64,000 bases of DNA from Haladaptatus sp. QDMS2. GTDB lineage: Archaea; Halobacteriota; Halobacteria; Halobacteriales; Halococcaceae. Numbering within the stretch: position 1 is the stretch's first letter; every line of letters begins with the position of its first letter. Both the position numbers and the translations under genes were made by a program. The stretch covers positions 558,001 to 622,000 of the forward strand of contig NZ_CP119791.1 of NCBI RefSeq assembly GCF_029338295.1, given 5' to 3'. Shown in pieces: positions 52,901-60,281 of this stretch. The notes beneath the pieces were generated by a model. The model was not told where the DNA came from, made no database searches, and worked only from the letters and a program-made list of their open reading frames with translations.

Positions 52901-54271
52901 ATGCCCTCCCCCCGCAGTTCGTCTCCCTCCAATAGCACCCGCCGCAGGCTCCTTTCGCTCACGGGGTCTGCGATTCTCGGGTCGCTCGCTGGCTGTGTTG
53001 ACCGCGTTCCCTTGTTTTCGGACAGGGACACGGAATCTAAGCCGACGACTGGCAACCCCCAGACAGACCTCGAACCACGACCGGAGACGGAAACGGGGAC
53101 GCCCGAGCCCGAACTCGCGCTCCACACCGAATACAATTCCCGAGAGCGGTTTGGGTCGCCCGGCGACTCGTTCGACGACTTCGAAGACCTCTCGTCGTGG
53201 CAGGCGGTCGAAGGCAAACTCTCGGTGGACACAGAAACGTACGTCACCGGGTCCCAGAGCATGCGAGTGACTGGTCCGGCGGACGAGAAAGCGGTTTTCG
53301 ACCGCCACCTCGAAACGCCGCTGAACCTGGCCGAAAACGACCTGTCGTTCGAGTTTCGCTCGGAGAACCCGGGGAAAGTGGCCGTGCTCGTCTACGCCTA
53401 CGACGCCGACGACAACTGGGCGGTGCTCGAACTCCGGAGCGTCACCTACCGGCCACCGGACGTCGGCTGGTTCCGGACGTGTCCAGGCGTGTTCAAGACG
53501 AGCGAGACGGACCCCGACCTCTCGCAGGTCGAACGCCTCCACGTCGAGGTCATCAACACCGCAGACACGGACACGAACTCGTGGCTGGACGACATGCGCG
53601 TCGTCCCGAAGGCGGACACCGGCTACGTCGTACTGAGTTGGGACGACGGCTTCACCAACTTCTACGAGCAGGGTGCGCCGCTGCACGACGAATACGACGT
53701 GCCTGCGGTTCACGCCTATCCACCCTACGCAGAGGAGTCGCCCGGCGTCTCGTTCATGACCGAAGCACAGATTCGCGAACGACAGGAGGCAGGCGACGAA
53801 ATCGTCTCCCACGCGACCATCCAGAAGCGATTCTCCGAGATTTCGCCCGACCGCCTCGCGGAGAAACTCGAACGCAACAAGCAGTGGCTCGTCGACCGCG
53901 AGTTCGAGGGAGCGGACTTCATCGTCTACCCGGCAAACGACTTCGACCGGGCCGCCCTCGACACCATCTCCGAGTACCACTATATGGGTGGAATGAATCA
54001 GTCGGGAAGTACCAACACGACGAGCGTCTACGGCTTCGACCCGCTCGTCCTCCCGCGAACCATCGGCCACGACCTCGACATCTCGAAGCGGGCAGTCGAT
54101 ATGGCCGCCGCGCACAACCAGTGTGCAATCCTCAACTTCCATCACTTCAAGAAACGGCACACGATGCCGGTTGCGGACTACGAAAAACTCCTCCAGCACA
54201 TCACGGAGAAGCAGGGCATCGAGGTGATTACCTTCTCCGACCTGTGGGAGTTGCGAAAAACTGGCCCCTGA
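52901..54271 (+). CDS. Polysaccharide deacetylase-family lipoprotein
   Basis: A 456-residue exported protein. The Tat signal STRRRLLSLTG is followed by lipobox LAGC (C32). A beta-sandwich-like domain (about 80-225, with FDRHLETPLNLAENDLSFEF) precedes a NodB-type domain with motif 1 VLSWDDGF and motif 2 IVSHAT, and C-terminal NFHHFKKRH. The second His of the usual HxxxH metal site (SH-x-x-x-H) is not clear. It may modify surface glycans. Confidence 0.85.
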   Translation: MPSPRSSSPSNSTRRRLLSLTGSAILGSLAGCVDRVPLFSDRDTESKPTTGNPQTDLEPRPETETGTPEPELALHTEYNSRERFGSPGDSFDDFEDLSSWQAVEGKLSVDTETYVTGSQSMRVTGPADEKAVFDRHLETPLNLAENDLSFEFRSENPGKVAVLVYAYDADDNWAVLELRSVTYRPPDVGWFRTCPGVFKTSETDPDLSQVERLHVEVINTADTDTNSWLDDMRVVPKADTGYVVLSWDDGFTNFYEQGAPLHDEYDVPAVHAYPPYAEESPGVSFMTEAQIRERQEAGDEIVSHATIQKRFSEISPDRLAEKLERNKQWLVDREFEGADFIVYPANDFDRAALDTISEYHYMGGMNQSGSTNTTSVYGFDPLVLPRTIGHDLDISKRAVDMAAAHNQCAILNFHHFKKRHTMPVADYEKLLQHITEKQGIEVITFSDLWELRKTGP

Positions 54272-54277
54272 CTGCGC

Positions 54278-54574
54278 TCACTTGACCGTGACCCACGTCA
54301 GGAAGACGAGCGCGACGAACTGCAGCGCACGCAGGACGGCGACCGCCCCTTGAACCGTCGGGTCGGAGCCGTAGAACATCTGCATGGTGAAGAAGAAATA
54401 CAGCGCCATGGCGTTCTCTACGAGCATCACCGCGCCGAAGGCGATGAGGCCGAGGATGGTGTTCGTCCGGAACGTCCGATAGTTGCGCGCCCACACGAAG
54501 GTGAGCGCCGCGAGCAGGAGAATGTTGAGTCCTGCGAGCGTGCTTGCGATCAGTAGTTCAGTTCCCATTGCCAT
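54278..54574 (-). CDS. Three-helix membrane protein paired with winged-helix regulator
   Basis: A 98-residue protein, MAMGTELLIASTLAGLNILL, with three hydrophobic helices (about 6-28, 38-62, 75-97). No enzyme motif. It begins six bases after the winged-helix gene ends, a pairing of a regulator with a membrane partner that recurs in haloarchaea. An alternative ATG lies two codons downstream. Confidence 0.72.
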   Translation of the reverse strand: MAMGTELLIASTLAGLNILLLAALTFVWARNYRTFRTNTILGLIAFGAVMLVENAMALYFFFTMQMFYGSDPTVQGAVAVLRALQFVALVFLTWVTVK

Positions 54575-54580
54575 CGTGAG

Positions 54581-54856
54581 TCACTCCATTTGGTCGGTGA
54601 TTCGTTCGAATGTGTCCCGGTGGTGCTCGAACTGGTCCGTGAGGAAGTAGAGCGCACCGTAGCCGTCCCCGCCCGGTTCGACGACGCCGTGTTCGACCAG
54701 CATGTCGAGGTGGTGGCGTATCGTGTTGTAGTCCACGTCGAGTTCCGTCGAGAGTTGGTTCGCGTTGTGGGGGCGTTCTGAGAGGGTTCTGATGATGCGG
54801 ACGCGGTTTGCGCCCCCTCGCATGCCCACGAGCAGGTACCACAGCACCTTTTCCAT
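54581..54856 (-). CDS. Winged-helix (ArsR-like) transcription regulator
   Basis: A 91-residue DNA-binding protein. The recognition helix region NQLSTELDVDYNTIRHHLDM and wing VVEPGGDGYGALYFL are typical of ArsR/MarR-like archaeal regulators. No metal-binding cysteines are present, so the signal is unknown. It is co-directional with the small membrane protein, which may be its sensor partner. Confidence 0.87.
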   Translation of the reverse strand: MEKVLWYLLVGMRGGANRVRIIRTLSERPHNANQLSTELDVDYNTIRHHLDMLVEHGVVEPGGDGYGALYFLTDQFEHHRDTFERITDQME

Positions 54857-54903
54857 CGGTCGTCTACAGGGTGTTCAGTTGGTGGCAACGACAAAAGTCT
54901 CTC

Positions 54904-56385
54904 TCATCTGACTGTCTGGGAGACCCAGCCGCTTGGCCCACTCGGGAAGGCGGGAAGTTCTTCGCGCGACTGGACCGTCCCGTCCCCGGCCACCGCTCGC
55001 GCAGTGACCCGGTGTTGGGAACCGGGGTGGTCGTAGGTGTAGGTCCACTGTCGCCAGACGTCCTCGCCGGGGAGCGGTTCGGAAAGCGTCGCCTGCTCCC
55101 AATTTCCGCCACCCGTGGTGACCTCGACAGCTGAAATGTCCCTGAGGCCGGCGTAGGCGTGGCCGCCGACGGTCACGGTCCCGTCGCCGTTGTCGTTCAC
55201 GAGCCAGAGTTTCGCCACGAGGTTCACCGGCCCGGTGCCGTGCCAGCCGCGTTCTTCCCAGTAGCCGTCTACCTGTTTGTCGAGGAATTCGATTTCTGTG
55301 AGCCACTTGACGTTGACTTCGCCCCAGTGGCCCGGAATGAGCACCCTGACGGGCGCACCGTGACTCCGCGGCAGTGGATTGCCGTTCATCCCGTACGTGA
55401 GGAACCCAGTGCGCAGGGCGGCAATCGGGAACTCGACGTAGTAGCCGTCTCCGGCGTGGAGCATCGCGCACTCACACCCCGACGCGGGCGTCACGCGGTC
55501 GAGGATGGGCGCGAGCGGTGTCCCGGTCCAGAGGGCGGTGTCCATCTTCTGTCCGTTGAGCGAGTCACCGACACACCGGAGGGTGACGAACCGTTGTTCG
55601 ACGGGGAGTGCCCGCAAGTCGTCGTACGTGATGGTCAGGTCCTCGTCGACTGCGCCGGTGAGGGTGAGCGTCCACTCTTCTGCGGCCAGCCGAGGATTCA
55701 CCGCGGCGATGTCCACCTCGTAGAACGACGTACTCACGAGAGGTTCGAGTCCGGCCACGGCGAGCGATTTCACTTCAGCCTCGGCGAGAAGCGTTTGAAT
55801 CTCCTGGGTCTGGTCCGGGGTGAGACCAAGTGGTTGGTCCGCCGTCTCGTCTGCGTCACGCGACCCGAGGACGTACGAGAGGAGTGAGAAGCCAGCCACG
55901 CCGGCGATGGCAGTGAGCACACGTCTGCGAGCCCGTGAGTCTGCCCCACTGGTCGAGACGCCCGATTCGGTGAGTGCGAGGACGGCGGCTGCCGGAATCG
56001 CCGCGGCGAGGGCGAGAACCGGTTCGGCGGTGAGCAGCGTGACGGCCGCCCACGTCAGGCCGAGGGCCGTGGTCACGGAAACGAACCTGCTTCGCTGACG
56101 CCACCCGGTCGCCAGCGCGGCGGCCGAGAGACACGCAATGAGGAGGACTGCGAGGGTTATGGCGGCAAAGAGGTTCAGTTTCTGGCCGAGGTCCCCGAGG
56201 ACGACGATGGCGAACGTGACGAGCGATGCCGGCGCGACCCGCGAAAGTGTCGCTTCGAGTGGTGCGCCCACGAACCCGGGGGTAAAGCCAGCGGCTGCGT
56301 ACGACCCCGCCACGGCCGCGACGCCCGCGAGCAGGACGCGGGCGATACCGATGCGAACCAGTCGACTTCGTGGGAGCAAGTTCAT
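54904..56385 (-). CDS. Membrane-fused sulfite-oxidase-like molybdopterin enzyme
   Basis: A 493-residue protein. About five membrane helices occupy 12-173. A sulfite oxidase/YedY-type domain follows, with the molybdenum Cys at 271 in VTLRCVGDSLNG and the RSHGAPVRVLIPGHWGEVNV loop. The Mo-cofactor dimerisation domain lies at about 400-493 (immunoglobulin-like). The substrate is not evident; sulfite or methionine sulfoxide-type chemistry is possible. It may pass electrons through the membrane part. Confidence 0.87.
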   Translation of the reverse strand: MNLLPRSRLVRIGIARVLLAGVAAVAGSYAAAGFTPGFVGAPLEATLSRVAPASLVTFAIVVLGDLGQKLNLFAAITLAVLLIACLSAAALATGWRQRSRFVSVTTALGLTWAAVTLLTAEPVLALAAAIPAAAVLALTESGVSTSGADSRARRRVLTAIAGVAGFSLLSYVLGSRDADETADQPLGLTPDQTQEIQTLLAEAEVKSLAVAGLEPLVSTSFYEVDIAAVNPRLAAEEWTLTLTGAVDEDLTITYDDLRALPVEQRFVTLRCVGDSLNGQKMDTALWTGTPLAPILDRVTPASGCECAMLHAGDGYYVEFPIAALRTGFLTYGMNGNPLPRSHGAPVRVLIPGHWGEVNVKWLTEIEFLDKQVDGYWEERGWHGTGPVNLVAKLWLVNDNGDGTVTVGGHAYAGLRDISAVEVTTGGGNWEQATLSEPLPGEDVWRQWTYTYDHPGSQHRVTARAVAGDGTVQSREELPAFPSGPSGWVSQTVR

Positions 56386-56391
56386 CGGCGA

Positions 56392-56793
56392 TTAGCTCCG
56401 GATGCGGGCGACGACCAGCGCGACGCCAATGAGGGCTACGAGGGCGACGCCGATGGCTGCGGTCGGACTGAGCAGTCCGCCGGCCGACTCGTCCATGTTG
56501 TCACCGGACATGTCGTCGCCAGCCATCTCGTCTTCGGTCATGTCCTCAGCCATGTCTCCGTCGGTCATAGCGTCGTCGGACATGGTCTCATCTGACATAC
56601 TGTCGTCCGTCATCGAGTCGTCAGACATATTGTCACCAGTCATCTCGTCGTCGCCCATCCCGTCGTCGGTCATATTGTCGTCAGTCATGTTGTCTTCCTG
56701 GGCGAAGCTAGCCTCTGTCGCCGCGCCGACACCGCCGACGGTGAGGGCGATTGCGACGAGGAGAATTCCTACCGCTGTCACGAGTTTCTGCAT
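56392..56793 (-). CDS. Secreted Met/Asp pentapeptide-repeat protein with C-terminal anchor
   Basis: A 133-residue protein. A signal peptide spans about 1-26, then 36-100 holds 14 Met at five-residue spacing (36, 41, 46 ... 81, one slip at 85, then 90, 95, 100) within [DE]-x-M-x-D units such as DNMTDDNMTDDGMGDD. A C-terminal helix (110-130) ends in VARIRS. Met-rich acidic tracts can bind Cu(I) or other metals; that is inference. It is immediately upstream of the molybdopterin enzyme gene, six bases away. Confidence 0.8.
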   Translation of the reverse strand: MQKLVTAVGILLVAIALTVGGVGAATEASFAQEDNMTDDNMTDDGMGDDEMTGDNMSDDSMTDDSMSDETMSDDAMTDGDMAEDMTEDEMAGDDMSGDNMDESAGGLLSPTAAIGVALVALIGVALVVARIRS

Positions 56794-56915
56794 GGTCAGG
56801 TGAACAGAGTCTTCGGGGGTGTATACGGATTTTTCAACATCTGGACAAACTTATTCTAGAATTTCTTCCGATTCCACGACACAACGCTCAAGCGTCTCGC
56901 GCGGGGAGTGGATGT

Positions 56916-57038
56916 ATGGCGCAGGAAGTCGGCGGCCGCCCGTGTCCGCTCTGTGAAGAGCCAATGTACCACCGCCACTGCAAATACGTCTGTCCGAATC
57001 ACGGCGTCATCTACGACTGTGCGGACACCTTCTGGTAG
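56916..57038 (+). CDS. Very small zinc-finger protein (40 residues)
   Basis: MAQEVGGRPCPLCEEPMYHR and the following CKYVCPNHGVIYDCADTFW residues give CPLC and C-x3-C pairs plus His, able to hold one zinc (possibly two). It belongs to the group of haloarchaeal small zinc-finger proteins. It is too short for many gene finders. It ends one base before the convergent DedA-like gene ends. Confidence 0.82.
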   Translation: MAQEVGGRPCPLCEEPMYHRHCKYVCPNHGVIYDCADTFW

Positions 57039-57686
57039 CTACTCGGCTGCATGCAGGCGTCTCAAGAGCGGCCCGGCGACGAGCAGGAAGGCGAGGGCCG
57101 CCGCGCCAAGCACAACCGGAAGCCCGACTCCCGAGACGCCTTCTGTCGTGAGTGTCTCCATCGAACTCCCAGCGAGGACGCCCGCAATCGCCCACGGAGC
57201 CTCACCGACGAGCGTTCCGACGACGAACGGCCACGTTCTGACTCCGGCGAGGCCCGCACTGTAGGAGATGATGTCCGTCGGGATGGGGATGAGTCGCGAG
57301 GCGATGACCCCGCGTGTCTCGCCCGTCGCGGAGAAGAACTGCGACCCCACGTCGCGGGCCTTCCCGATGATGCCATTCTCTGGGAAGTACCGTACGAGGA
57401 AGAACGGCGGGACGGCGGTCACTACGATTCCGACCAGCGCGATGGGGATGCCCACCGTGACACCGTAGACGTAGCCGACGACGATGGAGAGCGGTGTGAC
57501 CGGCCAGGCGACGAGCGGTCGAAGGAGATAGGCAAGCGCGAGTACGACGGCGAAGCGCACCGGGTCGTCTGTGAGTCGGGCGAACGCAGTGAACAACTCG
57601 CGCGGGGAGAAGGCGAGCGAGGCGACGAGGATGGCGCTCCCCACGAGCGCGATGCCCACGAGTTGCCGCCGCGTCGCCCGGTCCAT
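57039..57686 (-). CDS. TVP38/TMEM64-DedA (VTT-domain) membrane protein
   Basis: A 215-residue protein with five or six hydrophobic segments. The VTT core is seen in AYLLRPLVAWPVTPLSIVVG, the ASRLIPIPTDIISYSAGLAG loop and GTLVGEAPWAIAGVLAG. Family members act in membrane lipid movement or transport, but substrates are often unknown. ATG 57686 is chosen; an earlier ATG (57728) would add 14 residues. Confidence 0.87.
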   Translation of the reverse strand: MDRATRRQLVGIALVGSAILVASLAFSPRELFTAFARLTDDPVRFAVVLALAYLLRPLVAWPVTPLSIVVGYVYGVTVGIPIALVGIVVTAVPPFFLVRYFPENGIIGKARDVGSQFFSATGETRGVIASRLIPIPTDIISYSAGLAGVRTWPFVVGTLVGEAPWAIAGVLAGSSMETLTTEGVSGVGLPVVLGAAALAFLLVAGPLLRRLHAAE

Positions 57687-57764
57687 GTCGGTTCTCTGCC
57701 GGAACGGGGTAAACCAGTTTTGGCTCACCGGTTTGCTTTTTACCGTTTCGCGTGAACGACGAGT

Positions 57765-58124
57765 GTGCCCACACGCGATACGGTCGAACTCGGGGTGGAA
57801 CTCCTCTCGAAGCTCGAACTGGAGGAACTCACGCTCGCCGAGGCGATAGACCGCATCGAAACCATCACGACGAACCCGGCGACGACGCGCGAGATTCTGG
57901 ACGTCGCGGAGATGCGCGGCGTCATCGAGCGCGACGGGACGCTTCTCAGACCGCAGAGTGGCAACTACGTCAAATTCGAGAGTGAGGTCGTCACAAAGGA
58001 GGGGGAATTCACCTGCCGACGGTGCAACGCGGCTATCACGACGGGTTACTTTATCAAGATGCAGGCGGGAGAACTCGGGCCGTTTGGGTCCTCGTGTATC
58101 CGGAAGGTCACCGGCCGCGACTGA
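57765..58124 (+). CDS. DUF5830-family haloarchaeal protein with zinc-ribbon-like pair
   Basis: A 119-residue protein from a GTG at 57765. The helical N-terminus LELEELTLAEAIDRIETITT precedes a C-terminal ribbon with CRRC and a further Cys (GSSCIRKV). It is short of a full four-Cys site. The C-terminus overlaps the convergent gene by 17 bases. Function unknown. Confidence 0.78.
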   Translation: MPTRDTVELGVELLSKLELEELTLAEAIDRIETITTNPATTREILDVAEMRGVIERDGTLLRPQSGNYVKFESEVVTKEGEFTCRRCNAAITTGYFIKMQAGELGPFGSSCIRKVTGRD

Positions 58125-59070
58125 GTTCGTCGATGAGCTGTTCTATGAGTGCCTGCTGTTGTTCTAAGAGCGCGCTCTGCTGTTCTACGGCCGCTGTCAG
58201 TGCTTCGAGTTGTGCCTGAACGTCGTCTGCGTCAGCTGCGGGCGCTGCAACCTCGGTCGGTGGGGATTCGTCGGATTCCGCCTCGTGGTCACCGAACATC
58301 GCCGTGACCTGTCGTTGGTCGTCCGGTGATTCGCTCTCGGTTTCAGCCGCCTCAGCGCGGCCACTGCCGAGGGGTTTCAGCCCACTCTCTTCGAAGTCGT
58401 CTTCGATGGACTCGTGGGTCGGTTCCTGTTCATCAGGCGCGACCTGCGCGTTGAACGCTTCGAGCGTGGGCACGTCGTAGTAGTCGAACAGCTCCGATTC
58501 GAGCGTCTGACGAACGAGCCGGGCCTTCTCGTTCGGGCACTTGATGCGCTCGGGTCTGCCCGCACGCGAGAGGACGATTGCCGTGGCGACGCTCCCGTCT
58601 TCGAACGAGAGGCCAGTCAACTCGTCGAAGGGATAGTCATCGAACTCTGCGTCCCAGACGGCCTGCCCGACGTGCTTGACCAGGCGCTTGCTCGTGATGG
58701 CGAGCGTGAGTTCGCTAAACCGGTAGGCCGCGGCGAGCGTCTCGTCTGCGTCCATCACGCCGGCGGCAGCGAGGATGCCCGCGAGCAGCGGCTGGAGGAT
58801 GTCGTCGGTTCGCTTTCCCGGCACGGTGAACGACTCCGTCCGGTCTACGTACTCCAGTTCGAAGGTGTCCTTTCGCCGCCCGCTCGCGACGGCGAGGCGG
58901 TCTACGTCGTGGCCGAACTCCGTGACGGATTCGTCGCTGAGGAGGCCCTCCGCGCGGTAGACGAGCGTGCGCGTCGGGGTGACGTAGACCCGGTCGTCAC
59001 CCCCGAGGTGGACGTTGGCCGTGACCTGCTCGTCCCCAAGATGTTGGTGGACGAGGTCTGGCAGATTCAT
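58108..59070 (-). CDS. Haloarchaeal PH-like/coiled-coil protein
   Basis: A 320-residue protein. Residues about 1-190 form beta-rich segments, including VYVTPTRTLVYRAEGLL and LTLAITSKRLVKHVGQAVWD, reminiscent of PH-like folds. An acidic linker (210-275) is followed by a coiled coil (LEALTAAVEQQSALLEQQQA). No catalytic motif. It may be a scaffold. It is divergent from the tRNA-Met. Confidence 0.72.
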   Translation of the reverse strand: MNLPDLVHQHLGDEQVTANVHLGGDDRVYVTPTRTLVYRAEGLLSDESVTEFGHDVDRLAVASGRRKDTFELEYVDRTESFTVPGKRTDDILQPLLAGILAAAGVMDADETLAAAYRFSELTLAITSKRLVKHVGQAVWDAEFDDYPFDELTGLSFEDGSVATAIVLSRAGRPERIKCPNEKARLVRQTLESELFDYYDVPTLEAFNAQVAPDEQEPTHESIEDDFEESGLKPLGSGRAEAAETESESPDDQRQVTAMFGDHEAESDESPPTEVAAPAADADDVQAQLEALTAAVEQQSALLEQQQALIEQLIDELSRGR

Positions 59071-59163
59071 GGTAATTCATGTGATGGAATAGGTATAAAA
59101 CCGCATGATGACTCGGGTGAAGATGAGAAGCTTAAAGAAGTCCCTCCTGCTACGGAAAAATGA

Positions 59164-59315
59164 GCCCGGGTGGCTTAGCTGGACATAGCGCCGCACTCAT
59201 AGGGTTACGAGATTCGGTGCGGAGCCTTGGAAGCTCCCGACATGTTCCCGGAGGCTTTGCCGAGCCTCTAACCTGGGACATGCGGAGATCGAGGGTTCGG
59301 AGCCCTCCCCGGGCA
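59164..59315 (+). tRNA. Elongator tRNA-Met (CAT) with 78-base intron
   Basis: Exons 59164-59201 and 59280-59315 form a 74-base tRNA: acceptor GCCCGGG/CCCGGGC plus A, D arm GCT...AGC, anticodon arm CCGCA-CTCATAA-TGCGG, and T arm GAGGG-TTCGGAG-CCCTC. The intron (59202-59279) lies at position 37/38 and has stems GGTTA/TAACC, GGAGC/GCTCC and GAGGCT/AGCCTC. Haloarchaeal elongator tRNA-Met is known to carry an intron. A box C/D signature is not evident. Confidence 0.93.
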
Positions 59316-59317
59316 TT

Positions 59318-59365
59318 AATTCTGCAATCGTCGCTCACTCTGTGAGCGACACGGCTGGCAGAATT
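59318..59365. repeat. Nested hairpin directly downstream of tRNA-Met
   Basis: AATTCTGC (59318-59325) and GCAGAATT (59358-59365) enclose GTCGCTCAC-TCT-GTGAGCGAC (59330-59350), a nine-base perfect stem. The inner GTGAGCGAC sequence also occurs in the hairpin after tRNA-Gly (12268-12276). It may serve 3' processing or termination of the tRNA precursor. Confidence 0.65.
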
Positions 59366-59396
59366 CTGGGTCGGAAATGCGACGAACCCGTAGGTG

Positions 59397-59460
59397 TGAC
59401 GCGAACAGCGTGAGCGTCATGCAGGGAGCACCGTAGGTGCGACCGTGGTTCGGAGCCCCC
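59397..59460 (+). repeat. T-arm echo module after tRNA-Met
   Basis: TGACGC/GCGTCA (59397-59419) and GCACC-GTA-GGTGC (59428-59440) are perfect hairpins. CAGGGAGC (59422-59429) and GCGACCGTGGTTC (59439-59451) are the shared module, and GGTTCGGAGCCC (59447-59458) copies the T-loop region of tRNA-Met. The T-loop variant (TTCGGAG rather than TTCAAAT) matches this particular tRNA. Confidence 0.75.
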
Positions 59461-59463
59461 TTC

Positions 59464-59763
59464 TCACCCGAACGAGGGGCCGTCGTTGACCAACGGCCCG
59501 AATTCGTCGATTGGAACGCCTTCCATCGTCTGGAGGCTGAGGCCGTGACGCCGGACAATCATCGCCAGGTCGAACGCCGAGGCGCGGTCGGGGGCCTCGT
59601 AGATGCAGAGGAAGTCGTAGTCGCCGAGCAGGGCGAGGGTCGTCTCGATTTCGATGGGCAAGGTTTCGGTCTCGCGGTAAATCTCACCCCACGACGACGC
59701 GAGTTCCTGCATGTTCTGGTAGTCTTTGTCGATGACGTCGACGAGCGAAACCCAGGTGGGCAT
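59464..59763 (-). CDS. GYD-domain protein
   Basis: A 99-residue alpha/beta protein, MPTWVSLVDVIDKDYQNMQE. The GYD motif appears as LLGDYDFLCIYEAPD, followed by the helix AFDLAMIVRRHG. GYD proteins form small dimeric barrels with poorly known roles. It ends just past the tRNA-Met echo module, so the repeat module abuts its 3' end. Confidence 0.85.
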   Translation of the reverse strand: MPTWVSLVDVIDKDYQNMQELASSWGEIYRETETLPIEIETTLALLGDYDFLCIYEAPDRASAFDLAMIVRRHGLSLQTMEGVPIDEFGPLVNDGPSFG

Positions 59764-59839
59764 GTGTTAGTCTCACACTAACAGACGTAAAAATAATTTG
59801 GGCGGCTTGGAGAACAATCTTCGGTGACGACCGGTCGGC

Positions 59840-60124
59840 TCACCCGACCAGTCTAAGTTGCTGTGGTGTTGTTCCGGTTACGCGTTCGATGACGTCCTCG
59901 TTTTCGAGGTCCAGTTTCACCCTCGTCACGAACCAGAGGACAGAGCCGTCGAACGCCTCGCCGATGTGGGCGTCCACGTCGTCGACGAGTTCGGCGAAGG
60001 TCAAGGCTCCGTGTTCGCCGAGGCAGGCTTTGATCGCGTCGCGCACTGCCCCGTATTTCTCGTCGTCGATACTTGCGTCGTCACGGTCGAAGTCGGGATA
60101 CTGCGTGGAGATTGGTTGGTGCAT
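59840..60124 (-). CDS. Small conserved protein of a winged-helix-like family
   Basis: A 94-residue protein starting MHQPISTQYPDFDRDDASID. The segment GSVLWFVTRVKLDLENEDVI with IERVTGTTPQQLRL resembles a family of small bacterial and haloarchaeal proteins with a winged-helix-like core. DNA binding is inferred only. The longer upstream frame is rejected because its N-terminus has no family likeness. Confidence 0.68.
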   Translation of the reverse strand: MHQPISTQYPDFDRDDASIDDEKYGAVRDAIKACLGEHGALTFAELVDDVDAHIGEAFDGSVLWFVTRVKLDLENEDVIERVTGTTPQQLRLVG

Positions 60125-60252
60125 GCTAGCACAGATGCTGGCCGAGATAATAGACGTGACTGCTGTAGTGGCACCGTCGTTGTCACAATAGCACTCGATG
60201 GGCATATATTCGAAAATAAAGAATCAAAAATAAATTCATTATTTTAACGAAA

Positions 60253-60258
60253 TTTAAG
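60253..60258 (+). promoter_or_regulatory. TATA-like box for the amidase gene
   Basis: TTTAAG, 24-29 bases before the ATG at 60282, preceded by CGAAA (BRE-like purines). The spacing fits a leaderless archaeal transcript. The preceding 50 bases are strongly A/T-rich. Confidence 0.5.
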
Positions 60259-60281
60259 ACGGGACGCTGTGAGCGCTCCGT

